Below, piece after piece: positions 47,095-60,486 of a stretch of DNA of 64,000 bases. Position 1 is the stretch's first letter; every line of letters begins with the position of its first letter. Under the pieces are notes generated by a model. The model made no database searches. It had not been told where the DNA came from and saw nothing but the letters and a program-made list of their open reading frames with translations. The DNA comes from Eopsaltria australis (Eukaryota; Chordata; Aves; Passeriformes; Petroicidae): the NCBI GenBank assembly GCA_034509425.1, contig JAVTVJ010000809.1, forward strand, positions 1 through 64,000, given 5' to 3'. Made by a program: the position numbers and the translations under genes.

Positions 47095-50000
47095 AATTAA
47101 GCAACCAAAACACCTGCCTCTGTTTTGTCTATGGAAAAAGTTTTAGAGAGGAAAGAATCTACTAGTAAAATGCATATTTAATCACAAAATGGTTCAGGTA
47201 ATTTAGCTTTGATCCACCAGCTGTGCTGAGAAACACTGGGATTTATTTTTATTTCACTCAACTGAAATAAAAATATTTTCTTTACGAAAAAAATCCTATA
47301 AAACTATGAAACATTAAAATTTCAACTTTTGTTTTATTTCAAAGTATAAAATTAAGGTTGAGAAAGGAACCCTATTAATTTTTTGCATGTTGAATAGAAA
47401 ATATTTTAAAAATTAGAAGACTAAATTTATATATCAGGGCTGAAGACATAAGTTCCGTGCAGATACCTATCAATATTTGGCCTATCTGAAGCTGTAAGTT
47501 TTGAGAATTAGATATTTATTGATTTTTTTAAAATTCAGTTCTCCTATAGCATAAATTTTATATGGGCTGGTACCTTAAGTACCTTTGAAAATGTGACAGT
47601 AACCAGCAGGAATTTTTGTTTTAGAGGAGTAAAACATTGAATTTCTCTTTAATCTTCAAATGAGAAAAAAAAATTATCAACTTTAGTGTTTCTACTTATA
47701 AGGATTCCATGGGCATCCAGTTTTTTAGTCATGGCCTGTGATTTGTGCATTTACACTATCATTACAGCTGAATCAATAAATTTCTGGGTATAATATGACT
47801 ACACCTAGTGGTAATCCAAATGTTTAAATGTTTAGAACTTGTGTGTTTCACCTTTCTGATTTTATAATTTTCAGTTTATCTCCTTGCAAGAGAGGGAAGT
47901 ACTGGCTTTTCCATGAGATGAAAGAATGGAACTTCAGAGCCCAGACAACATGTATCTCTGAAAGAGAAGGGGAGAACAGTCGATATTATTGAGGTGTCTG
48001 ACAGCAATCCACATCCAACTCTTTGCAGAAGAGCATTTTTCCGTGGTATCTGAGAAAATGCTTCATGTGCTGTATGTTTTACCACACAGAAACATGAGTG
48101 TGAGAGTCTGCAGGAGAGTAATGCTTCAGTGTTGAACTGGACCCTGGGTTTTCCATTTTCATCAATAAAAGAAATCTGTTGGAGAGATGGAGGGCACTGT
48201 GGAGCTGTGTTTTGTCCCTCCAAACCATCTCACATGTGGTGTAGCCTGAGAGCCAGCAAAGCTTGGACTGGAAAGACGTGTACACACTAAATTGGCCTTG
48301 AGAAAAAGGCTTTATCATTGAAATATATGCATATCCAAGCACAGTAGTTTTCAGAAAAACCTGGTGTTTTGGAGACTGGAAGTTCTAGTATTTGAAAAGT
48401 TCTTTTCAATAATGGTTTTGGAACAAACTTCTGGATGAATCCTTTCTTCCATAAAATCTCAGGAGAATTTTCTTTCATAAAACCTATAGGAGAGTTTCCC
48501 AGTCTCCCAGTTTTCCCAGACAGGGAACTGGAAGGAAAAGACCCTCTACTCAGGTATGATAACCAGGACACCTTTAAACGTGAAAGTTCTTAAAACAAGT
48601 ATTAATGTGAATAATATTTTACACATATTTTAAATCAAGGATGACATATTTTTACCTTTGTGCTATTGCTATATTTTGTCAGGTTTTTTCACTTCTTCAT
48701 TAACTAATTTAGAGAGGTTTTGAAAGCTTTTTATAAAAGAAATGTACGTCATATCACTTAGATGACAATGCTGAATTTCTTCCAGGATTTAATATAATGG
48801 CTGTGTTTAGCACTCTGTTCTGGTTATCTGAATAGATAAGAAGCTCGCCCTTCAGCCATCACAGCTCTTACATATTTGAAACACACATGTTGATGCTTGA
48901 AAGATAACTCAGAATATCTGTAATGAGTAAAAAGCCTGATCGAAGAAGTGGGTGGTATCCTATTCACTGAAGTGTTACAGGCACATAATCAATAGGGCAT
49001 GGAGGAAGGAGATACTTTTTTTTTTCCTAAATTGTCTTGTTCATTTATATGTGAAACAGACATTCATTAGCATTTAAATACTTTCTGACATTTAAGACAC
49101 TCCCCTATTTTTATGAGATTTTGACAGAGTTTCATTGAATATATTTTTATAACTTGATTTAGAAAATTATTTTAACAATTTCTACAGATTCTGTCAGCCA
49201 TGGGTGAACTGTCAAGAGGCTTGCTTTTATTTAAATTCTCAAATGTACACATTTACAAGGAGCTTAAGCCCTGATTTGGGCCTGAACAAGGCATTTGCTG
49301 TCGTATTTTTTGAGGCAGTTGAGGAATCCTTTGGAGAATGTGGTCTAAAACTTTCCCTAATAGCAGATGCTGCAAACAATCCAATACTAAATAGGGAAAT
49401 GGGGAAAAAAATGAAAGAAATTATAATACTGTGTCTGCCTTACAGGATGGAAGCTGAAGGGAGGATTTTAGCTCCCCAGAAGTCAGGAGGGGGGAGCCTT
49501 AAGTAGACTACTTGAATGTTAAAACTTTTATTTCTAGATATTCCACTCTTTATGGAGATTTAAATTTTACTGAGAGACCTGTCACCAATAACAGAAAGCA
49601 AAGTCACGGAAAGGAACATGGCAAGGTGAATCTTTTAATCTAGATTGAATTTTATATTTTGGATCTGAACTCAATTTGAAAATTACGTTCTTCAAAGAAA
49701 GAGCTTCTCTGGGTGTCAGATCAGCACCTGAGCAGAAGTATTGTTGTGCCAGGTACAGTTTACGTCTGGGTTTCTGAAGGAGTGAGAAATGTCCGACCAT
49801 TTTAATGATGATCTGGTACTTCTTCATTTTATTTCAGCCTGCTGAATTACAAACTTCCTACAAACATGAATATGGACTTAAATCTCTATTTGCACACAGC
49901 TGAAGGCTTCTGTCAGGGTTGGCCCAAGACACACAGTGCTTGTTTTACAAGGGTCTGCTGTCACTTCTCCATGTTTAGGCTTGGCTGTCTCCTGTGCAGG

Positions 50001-53000
50001 GGGAGCAAAAACAAGTAAGAGGAGCATATTCTTTTGTTTTATAAGGAAGGACAAAGGAAACAGCTATGGCATAATAGACCTTGAAATACATTGGCTGCAG
50101 CATCTCTTGAGAGAGACTTCAGCATGTTTCCTCTAATCAGCAATCCACTTCTCACCCTCTGCCTTACTACAGCTGTATGAAGAAAGGGTTCTTTTTTTCC
50201 CCTAGAAGTTCTGAAAACGACAAAAACAAAGCACCCTTTGGGGCAAGCCAAGATTTATTTTAGCATCTCAGTGAATCAAGAGGGTTTTTTTAAAAAACAC
50301 TCTAGCTTAAACAAAACATTGTTTTTTACAGGGAATAAAACATTGGTTTTTTTAAGAGAAGAAGGCTTGAAAACAAAAGTACCATAATGAAAAGCATTTT
50401 GAATATAAAAAAATTGAGAAACCCATGGTTGCTTAGACCTATATTTTTTTTCAGTTGTATTTTAATGCAGTTAAGTAATTTGTGAAATCAGTTCACCTTT
50501 TGGAAATGTTTTAAATGTTCTCACAACTGTAGTTTTCTTTAAAAGTAATCCAGTTTATCAACTATAGGTTGCATTTACTGCTGCTCCACTCACCTGTACT
50601 TCTACAGACACTGTTTCTGACTGATCCAGTAACTGAAATGACTTGCTCAAGAAAGCCCCCCTCTTCCCTCTCTTATTTTTTTTCTTTTCTAAAGGAAAAA
50701 ACCACCCCAAACCCTTTTGTTTTCAGTACTTCAAAGAAAATCATGAAGTCTCTGTTCTAGAATAATAGGGAACTTTTGGTCCATCTTCTGACCTTTTGCC
50801 TCCAGTAACTGACAGTTTTTGATACTGGAGCTCCTGCAGTATCTTGGTGGATTTCTGCATATGACCCTCCCTTCTTCACAGCATTCCAGCACCAGCTGCC
50901 TACTGAGCAGAGTGGGATTATCAAAGTGGGCAGCTGAATTCTCTTAACTCATTTTAAATTCCCAGTATAAGAACTCAAATATAATGTAGGACAGTGTAAA
51001 ACAGCATTAAATATTTCTATTTTTAATAGGATTTAAACTTCAATTAAAAAATAAGAAATATTAATCAGAGGACTGAATCATTCTTGATTCTCCATAAATG
51101 AAGGCTGCCCAATACTTGCTTACAAGCCCATTTACTAGGATTTTCTTGTTTCCTGAGGTTCAAATATAGCCTGCCTTGCCTATTGTCTTCAGGTGTGGAT
51201 CTGTGAAAGCCAGCATAGGCTTTTCTATCATCCTTAGTCTTATATGAAGCAGCTGCTACCTCTTTCTGAGCAGCAAGCAGGTTGCCAGACAGCCTGAGGG
51301 GCTACCATCTGACATCCATATTTTGTTCTCAGTAGGTCTGTGACTCATGCTTTCAGGGGAATACAGTAGTAGGTAGGTTTTGTCTCCTTTTGTGTTGATG
51401 ATAGATGCAGTTTCATTTCCTACTAGAACTGGACAACCAGTATAGTTGTATTTCTTTTTTAAACAGCTCACCCAAAAAGAAAGCATTTAGTGGATCTGTT
51501 TCATTTATTGGTTTTACATACTCATGAAACCTTACAGAAATAGCACTTCTCTTTAGTACCTTAAAATGAAATCAAATACAGCTAGTTTAATTTGGGAATC
51601 AGAAAAAACTAATATGAATGGTGTTCCTGGTGAAGACCCTCAGTGGTTTTTAATATAGTATCTCATGGTAAGACCCTGCTGGCCAGGGAGAAAGGGACAT
51701 TATTATTTGTATTGTAGTTGTGCCCATGTGCCCCAATGTGAATGCACTAAACCTAGGGTGGATGCTGTGAATTTGTTGGTATCCCAGACAGCTTTCACTC
51801 TTGGCAGGAAAAATGTGGTGGGAAGCAGGTGAGAAAGGTGAAGGGATGTGCTGAGGGGCAGTCAGCAAAGCCAAGGATAAGCACCCAGCTTTTGATTCCT
51901 CTGTCTCATGTGCACTGCTTGGAAAAAATTTTCAGCAAAAAGGATGAAAAATTAAAACCTTGACAATCCTAAGGAAAAGGTAGTTGAATTCTGTAGAGAA
52001 ACTGCCAAAATCAAAGCTCTTAGAACTGTAATGAATTTTTTTACCAGCTCTTAGCCCTGCGCAAGCTCCTAAGTTCTTGTCATTACTTCAGATCTATCTA
52101 ATTTATTCTTCTCAGAAATAATTTTTAATTTTAAGAAAATAAAATTCACACCTTTCTCTACTGAATTTTTCACCTCTGACTAAATTATTTTGTTTGTTTT
52201 CACTTGCTCTCCTGTGTACTTCCTACGTTCTTTGGCCTGGAACCTTTGTTGTCTGAATTATAGCATCTATGTATTGTTATAAATTAGCATAAGCAATGTA
52301 TGTAATGTAAATTTCACTCATTAATTACTTTGAAACAGTCCTATTTGGCTAATGAGATATGCACAGTTAAGAAGAAACCAGGAATTGGTTTTGACTTTCA
52401 ATGTACCCAACTCTGTTCACGTGACTGAACTGCTGAGAATTGCACCCAGCTGTGGGATTGCACATTAAACGCTGATATACTGAAAATGAAACCATAAAAC
52501 AGCCTTGTCAGTGCACCCCTACTCTAAATTAGTTCAAGAGAAAAAAAGCATCATAAGCAAATCACTGTGAATAATTAGGTACTTCAAAGCATTGACAGGT
52601 TCACTTGATTATATTTTTTAAATTGTGTTAATTAGAAAACATGAGGAAAACTTAATGATGGCTGCTATTTTAATTCAAGTTCACAGTCCCACGTCCACCT
52701 TGCTTCTGAATGTCTCCCACTCTCCCACTGTGTCAGAAGAATGAGTGGGTTTATTCAGTGTCTTAGTGTAGAAAAATACCCATTTTCTTCTTTTCTCCAC
52801 ATGCCAGCTGTACATTTGCACGAGTAGTTCTGAGCTTTGGTGAAGCAGACATTTAGAATACAGATACTTTACTCCCCATCTCATCATCTTCCTTCAGCAG
52901 ATACCAGTTCTCAGCCTTTTTTTCCACTTATGATTAATAAATACAATTTAAAATATTCAGTGCCTCTTTCTTCACCCTCTCAGCTGTAATTTCCAGCATT

Positions 53001-56000
53001 CTGCTTCACTTCAGAAAATGATTTTTAAGATGAAGTGGGTATAGCATTGTGTAAAGCATCAGAGTTTTAAAAGGTGAATGCATAGCTTTCTGTAACAAAG
53101 AATTGGAGTTCTTGGTATGTTCTGATTGAAGCTTTCATTTCTTTTTCAGTCCAGCCAAACATAACCTAACATCAATACTGGATAACTCTCTTTTGGATTC
53201 TCTAGAGAATATTTTTATGGTCAGTGTTTAATGAATTCTGTCCAGTAGCTGCATAAACATTTAAATTATTAGGATCCTAGGTATGCATATAGGATAGGAA
53301 GTGCAATGAGATTTCTGATAGTCTCTGCTTAGGGAAAGAGGATTAAAGGTCCTCTACTCAGACTATTTTCTAAGAGAATCAAGCTTTCTTAATGACAAGC
53401 TCAAAGAGCTGGTAAAAAAAAAATAGCTATGGGCTATTAGCTAACAATTATGTTTCTCTGTCCACAAGTGAAGTATAAAATATTCCAATTCAAAGACAGT
53501 AGAGAGATCTGTTGTTTTTAGTAAAATTTACATGCATCTCGGGATAGCTGGATCTCCAGAACACCAGTAAACAGTGCTGAAAGAAACTCTAAAATTGGGA
53601 GAATGGAAGATCAAAGTTTTAAAGAGTGAAGTATAAAAGCAAGTGTAAGCAGAAGTGCAAGTGGTGCAGGAACCAAAGGTTTGACCCCAAATTCTTCAAT
53701 ACTTAAATTCTATTTATGATAACCTATAGATGTGCCCTTAGTATCACAAGTCTGCTTACAGTACTGCATCTAGAAAGGGAAAAATAACTACATGTTATCA
53801 TCTAGATCTCTGCCAAAAATGGATTGCATAAAAATAAATTAAAACGGCGGTTCGCTCTTCAGGTTTTCTTTCCCAATTTTTACTTCCCTTCCATCTTTCA
53901 AACTATAGCTGATGTGAATTTGCCTCAGCAAAAACTCAGGATATGACCTCATGTGAGGTTTCTTGGATTTCTTTCTTGCTATTTAATGTCAGAAATCAAT
54001 CTGTCATAGCGCAGCACATACAGGAAGGTCCAATGAGTCCAGTTTTAGTCATCCTGCACATTTGCTCTGTGCTATAGATGAAAGCACTGGGAGTCTGTAA
54101 CATATAGTACTTGGCTGGTGGTTTCTGAGAGAATGCTTGATAGGTTATTAAACTCTTCATAACATTTACAGTTGTTCAGCTGCTGAAAGAAAATGAGTAA
54201 GTCTTGTAGTGCCCTGAAAATGAGTAAAAATGGAAACTGAAAAGACAAAAGCAGCAGCTGTGAGCTCTGGTCGCTGAGTTGCTGGGAACTCCCTGAAGCA
54301 TAACATGCAGACATGCCAGAAAAGGCTCCTTTTCTTCTGGATAGTTGATGTGCAGTCTGCATTGGAAAAGAACAAGGCAGGGATCTGAGCTGAGTTTTAT
54401 CCTGTTGTGTGTCCAACTAACACAGTGTATGAACAGCTTCTGACTGAGCAGCAAGATTTTTCTTGGGATCGTTCTGTTGCTGTGAAGAAGTATTTGATGC
54501 ATGTCCTTGCAGCCACCTAATTGTACTTACATATAGTTTGCATAAGACGCTTCCCTCAACTCCTCATAGTAATCAGAAGAATGAAATGATGGGATCCAAA
54601 GGCTTTAAATTTTGTTTCATCCATCTTAGCTGTACATAAAAAGGGACTTAATTAAGCTAAAAGGTAAGGCTGAAAACATATCCCCTGGTAGGACTGTATG
54701 ACTGTCCCCACTCAGCACAGTGCTTGGTGCTATAAGCTGAGGGATTAAAATATCAGTGAGAAAAAGTGAACAGTTAATGCAAATGTCCTTACAGCTCAAG
54801 TGGCAGCAACTGCAGATTAGTGCCTTTTCCTTCAACAGGATAGGTATCTTCTGAATATATACATTGGCATATAAATACATTCATTACATTGTTATAATGG
54901 CATTCTATGACTGTTTGTCTGGAAGCGTGGAACAGAGTATTTTAAATGCTCATTAAAGAGGAGATGTGACAGCTCTACCTCTTGCCTGGTAGTTAGAGCA
55001 CTGTTCCTGCACTGGGAAGCCTTGGTTTGAGCAAAGCAGACAGACAATCATTATGAAATTCTGAGACAGGTTCCCTAACCACCCTTCATCAGGCTGTGCA
55101 GCAGAGCAAAACAGGTCTCTTTGAAATACTCCTAGGTATAAAATACAAAAATATTCACTGACAAAAGGCAAAAGAGAATGACCCCATGACTTTTCCTTTG
55201 AATACAAACATGAGAAAATATTTTTTCCGCAGTTCCATCCCCATCGTCAATTGATACTGCTACAGCTGGAGCTGCCCACCCTGAACCCTTGCCCAGTTAC
55301 ACAGACTGGGAATTTCAGTGCCCTTTCAGACAAAGGAACTGAACTTTTAATTTCCACAGTTAATACCTTAACTACTGTCCTTTTCAATAAAATAGAATGC
55401 TTCCTCATGATCTCTCATTTCTTTTCAAAGTACTCAACCCAAAACCTTTTAAATTCAATCAAAGGAAATGTGTAACTCGACAAAACTGTGTTTTTCTATT
55501 TGCTTTTTTTATATTGAGAAGATTGGTCTCTATTTCTGTCTGCCCCTGCAAAATCTCAGGTCGGACTGAACTTGTTCTTCTGATTTCTCTTAGTCAAATG
55601 GGATTTGGAGCAAAGTGAGCTGTTTATCTGTTTCAAGACCGATCTCACATCTTGTAATTTGGGAGGATGTGGTGGAGACTATTGTAAATTTGCCATGACA
55701 ATAAGAATCAATAAAATCAATGGAATGACTGCAGCAATCCCCAGTAGTGGGAGCAACTTCACTTTGACAGGAGCAGATCTGGAGGGATTGTTTTGACTCA
55801 GAAAGAGGGTGCTGTGAAGCTTCTATCTCCTGCATGCAGAAATTACAAGTTCCTGTTCATGAGACTTGACTGTCCAGGTGGATCCACTCTTTGCTCTATT
55901 TTTATCTGTCAATATTTGAAATTGCCTTTTTACCTCTTCAGTGTGTAATGGTGCTTTGGTTTTCTTCATTGTAGGAGGAGGGGTGTGTGGACACATACAG

Positions 56001-58958
56001 ATCGTGAAACAAATGCACTTGTGCTCAGTAAGATCTCTGCTTGATGAATGGGCTTCTTGATTCCTGGATTTATTGTTTCACGGCTGGACACAATATTTTG
56101 TTTTAAGGAACTACCAATCCTAACTTCCCTTTGAAGGAAGGGAAAGCAGCAGCACTTATAGCTACTCTGATTCTCCAGGGAGTCCATGCTATCAGATATA
56201 GTTTAAGGAATTTCTTTAATGTTCTCTTCATTTGTTCCTAGATACATAAAAAAGATTAGGGAGTTCTAAATTTATCATAGGATTAAGTCCAAAGGAGAAC
56301 TGTTCAACATAAACACCAATATCAACCAGTGTAACTCTTCCTCTGAAGAGGTTGATATCTATAAAGGCACAACAGAGACAGTTTCCTCATTTTTGAGGGA
56401 TTCCAGGGAGAGACTGAGTTGATCTAATGGTAATCTGTGTCTAAATCTTTCTCCAGTGGCTGCAGAGGAAGTTTTTACAGACAGAATTCTTGAAAAAAGA
56501 TTAATTCTTTATCAAAACTTAAAGTTTTTGCTAAAGCGTAGGGGTCTGGGAGGTTTTTTAGTTGGTTGGTTGGTTGGCTGGTTTGGAGTATTTTGGGGGT
56601 GTTTTTCTGTTGTCTGTGATAGAAGTATGTTCACTGTATGAACATATCTCTTTTTATCCAGTTGTAAAGAAGACAAAACATTTACTTCCCGAGCCATGCT
56701 AGTTGAAATGTGAGGTCATTCTCACCAGAACACAGTAAATAAGTATGCAAAATAGAACTCTGAAACTTCTAAAGTTGCAACTGGACACAAAAGTTTTTTT
56801 AGAGGAGATATTTCACCCACTCTAGACCTTAAAGTTATTTTCTACTTCTCTCTGCCTTATATTCTGCAGGCAATTCATCTACAACCCTAGAACTAAAAGG
56901 TGAAAAAAAGCAGATGCTTTCCTTTCTTACCACCCAGCTTGGCCAAGACACAGAGATTTCCTTGTGCACGCAGAAAGGTCCACTTTTACACATGCACTAC
57001 TCTTATGGTAGTACTATTTCTTTGGTAATACTATTTCTATGCTAAAGTGTAGGCTTCTTTAGGTATTACCATACTGAGGAAAAAAAGTTTAATTAAATGC
57101 AGAGAAATTGGTTGTCCTTCTGAACCAGCATCCATTTGGGCAACGTGTTTTGAAATATCTGCTCATAGGTACTCCCCTATCACTGCCATCTATGTAGACC
57201 TTGCAAGCACTAATGAACACTAAAATTAGTTTCCCTAAGTTATAGGACCTCTGAGCTGTCTGCAATGTTTTTGAGACCTTCACCCTAGTTTCATTTGCTG
57301 GTTATAAATTTTTGAACCAATATTTTCTTTTCTTTCTCTACCCCAATAAGCGACCTTGAGTCATTGTTCAAGATTTCTTTAATCAATCTGGGATTCAAAA
57401 TACAATGTCTGCTCTGGTCTCCTCACAAAATGGCCTCACAAAATGCTAAATCACAAGTGGACTCATTAGCATTCAGAACCACCACAGATGAACAAAGGAG
57501 GAACATTACAGAAAATAAAAGGAAAGGTATTAAAAGAAGGGCATTGAGGGGAGAAGGACATAATTTCTTAAGTGGACTGGATAGAAAGGGTAGGTGAAGG
57601 AGGCCACTCTGTATCAGAACAACTTTTCAGTGATCTGTCATTCAGCAGGTAGAATGAGATTGCCTGTAAAAATTTTTCATTTTAGCTTGAATGCAAGGAC
57701 ATCTTGAGAAGAATATTTAAACAGAATGAAAAGCATACACAAAAGTGCATATAGCTGATGGCATCATCTTAATGGACACACAGTGAACTGGTACATTTTT
57801 CTTCATAACACTGCCAAAGTTTTAAATATTTTTTCCCTAATGGTATATATCTCCTTCTTCCTTAATTTAACAGCTTAGCAACCTTTATCTTCAGTAATAT
57901 GCTTTAGCAGTCCTCATCATTAAAATAGTTAGGTAGCTCTACTTATAGCACCTGTGGTGTTCCAAGAAATGGGACCATAAAAGGAGCCTTGATTTTGATT
58001 ACTTGCCTGGCAGAGAAAGGAGTGTGAGAAGTGAATTGATAAAGTTAATACCTCATGATATGAAATGAGTAATTTGATTAATGATTAAAGACTGATTCCT
58101 TTTGTGTGGCCAGAAGAATATTGCAGGAGTAAATTGTCAACAAAGTATTCTACTCCAGCTAAGTCAGGGATTGGAATAATTTTAAAAATAAACCAGCCTA
58201 GTTGCTAAGATATTCATCAAGGAAGTGACAGGAAGCCTGAATTCCAAATTCCTGCTCTCAGAATTATTTTTTACTTTTACCAATGACTGCCTAATATAAA
58301 AATGTATAAACAGTGATGGGAACATTTACCAGAGTTCAGGACTCTCCTGCTGACCTAGAGGCTACATTAGGCCATGTGCACAGAGTGGGATTTTTCTTTC
58401 CTTTTTCTTCTTTTTTTTTTTTTTTTTTGTTTCCATTCTGTTCCTATGAATCCTTTGCTAGTCAGTAGGTTGAATTTCAGCAGGAGGGGTGGAAGGTGAG
58501 ACACTGAAGCCATATGGTACCTAAGGCATCTTGAGGGATGCAAATTACATGCATTTGAATCTCTTAAGCTGAAGATAGATAGGAGCATAAGGCACTAACA
58601 GATAATACCTAATAGACATTGTTGGCACCACTAATTCATCTTCCTCCAATTGGAGTGAACGTCTCTCTGCTGTAAGTTTTATTTCCTGAATGTTTTAGTT
58701 AAAACAATTGTAATAAAGCAAACAGGCCAGACCATATCCTGTCAACCTGTTGGAAAGTAACACATGATGTGGGTCCACACAGCAGAATTCTCTTCCCCTC
58801 CTTGACCATGGCAATTTCTTCTGTAGTACTTTTCAGGAACACTGTGAAGTTATGCAATTGACTGCACTGCTCCAAAACAGTGTGGGTTTTTAGCAATCAA
58901 ATGCTATGGTTCATTGCACATTCGTGGCCTCTTCCTATTGCTTTACTAGTAAAGATGA
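47095..58958. other. Long non-coding stretch
   Basis: Nearly 12 kb without a supportable gene. Open frames up to about 115 codons occur (47,876-48,223; 54,072-54,502) but show no domain, codon bias or convincing splice pair. A GGTT microsatellite lies near 56,560-56,583 and a T-rich run at 58,408-58,430. A TGTCAGGGTTGGCCCAAGACA stretch at 49,913 faintly resembles the start of the long LTR family but does not extend. Confidence 0.55.
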
Positions 58959-58963
58959 CCCAT
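58959..58963. repeat. Target-site duplication CCCAT, left copy
   Basis: CCCAT precedes the LTR and recurs at 60,482-60,486. Confidence 0.85.
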
Positions 58964-59126
58964 TGTCCTGGGTTGGCCCAAGGGGTGTCAATCTTGGAAG
59001 TGACCCATGCTTCAGGAAGTAATACAACTTCTTTCCTGGGAGGGAGAGCCAATAAGCAGGTAGTTTTAAGTATTGATATGTAGGTAAATCAATTAAAAGT
59101 TGATCCGCCTTTGAGGAAAAAAATCA

Positions 59127-59134
59127 TATATAAG
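59127..59134 (+). promoter_or_regulatory. TATA box of solo LTR B
   Basis: TATATAAG lies 163 bases into the LTR, and the same motif is found at the matching place in copy A. It is a candidate core promoter; U3 would then be very short. Confidence 0.55.
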
Positions 59135-60341
59135 CAGAAGACCTCTGAGTCTCTTCCTCTTTGGCCTTGTTGCTGTTCAGAGAGGAGCAGTCCCTGCTTC
59201 TCTCTTCCCTAAGACTGGGCCTTCCCCCCTGCCCCCAGAGGTAGAGGGGGGAAGGGAGGTTTGGAACAGGAAGGGAGGTTTGGAATGGCAGTGCAGCTGG
59301 AGCTGGGTGTGGGGGAGGAACCAGCCTGGGCTCTCAACGGATACAGTTCAGCCGGGCCAACATGTCAGCTACAATAGGCAGTGCCGGGCCCCTCTGCTCT
59401 GGGCCAGGCAGGGGCTGGGCCGGCTCTATCCAGTTCGGACTTTTTAAACAGCCCGGATGAGACCATGGGATCATCACAATGCCAGAGAGAGAGAGAGAGA
59501 GATTAACTCTATCCATGCCTGGACTACACTCCCAAACACCCATCCTTCCCTGCACAGAGAGAGGAACGAGTGAGGACATCTACATAAATGCAACATGAAG
59601 ACTTTAAGTCAGTGAAGGAAGCAGAACGGACATCTAGAGGGAGGAGCACGAGAAATGCTTTGATAGTGAAGCTGAAAATTCATTTGTAGAACCATGGTTG
59701 GGACTAAGCTAATAAATTCCCTGTAATATATAAAAGAATAGTCCAAAGGGGGGATGTGAGGTTCTAACTGCAGCCAGTGAACCAAGGCACCTGGGTAGAG
59801 ATAAGTAGGTGCTAAAGTAAGTGCAGCCTGATGAGAAGCTTGAGCAGAGACAGAGAAGAGGCTGTGACGTCCCTCACCCCCAGGGAATGCCAGAGAACTT
59901 GTGTTGTCAGGAGAATCTGCGTTGCTAGACACAGAAGAAGGGGATTTTTCTTTGCTGCTGCAATAGAATTGCTCGTCCTTAAAAGGGTACCCCATGGACT
60001 TTCGTGACCCCCCTGTAGTAGCTGTGGGAAGCCTACTGGTGTGGGGGGAGGGATCTTCCACAACAGGCAGATTTTCCTTCCGGGCAGCTGCTGGCTGTGA
60101 GGCTGAAAACCATAAAAACTGTATTTTCTTACAGAAAGTCCATGGTATGAACAAGAGAGACTTCTCTCCCTAAATGAACTAAGAAAAGACTATTTTAGAG
60201 GGGATAAACTGACTGAAAGTTGAAGTGTTGTCTTTTTGTGTGTTGTCAGTGGGAAAGAAATGGAGAGGTGTGGGGAGGAGAGGTGGTCTGAGGATTTTGT
60301 TCCGTTTTTTCTTGTGTTTTCCCTTTTGTTTTAAGTTTATT

Positions 60342-60347
60342 AATAAA
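60342..60347 (+). terminator. Poly(A) signal of solo LTR B
   Basis: AATAAA about 135 bases before the LTR end, conserved in copy A. If the TATA box above is used, the R region would be about 1.2 kb. Confidence 0.5.
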
Positions 60348-60481
60348 CTTTCTTTATATTCTTAAAGTTTAAGCCTGCTTTGCCTACTCCTAATCCTTAT
60401 CTCACAGCAAAATCAGGTAAATTTTGGTAAGTGTGCTGGCATTTGGCCAGAAACTCGAATAGGTGAACTGAAACCACTGCA

Positions 60482-60486
60482 CCCAT
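60482..60486. repeat. Target-site duplication CCCAT, right copy
   Basis: Matches 58,959-58,963. Confidence 0.85.

Larger units (their letters stand above)
58964..60481 (+). mobile_element. Solo LTR, long avian LTR family (copy B)
   Basis: A 1.5-kb element in plus orientation with TGTCCTGGGTTGGCCCA…CCACTGCA ends, flanked by a perfect 5-bp CCCAT duplication. It is homologous to copy A at 37,269-38,887 but inverted relative to it. It contains a GA microsatellite (about 59,486-59,505) at the position of the CT run in copy A. There are no internal genes. Together with copy A it defines the family ends and a 5-bp integration footprint. An antisense frame of 181 codons is not conserved in copy A. 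Confidence 0.9.

Noticed and set aside
59609..60154. 181-codon open frame on the minus strand
   Set aside because: Antisense within solo LTR B and not conserved over its length in copy A; a by-product of LTR sequence.
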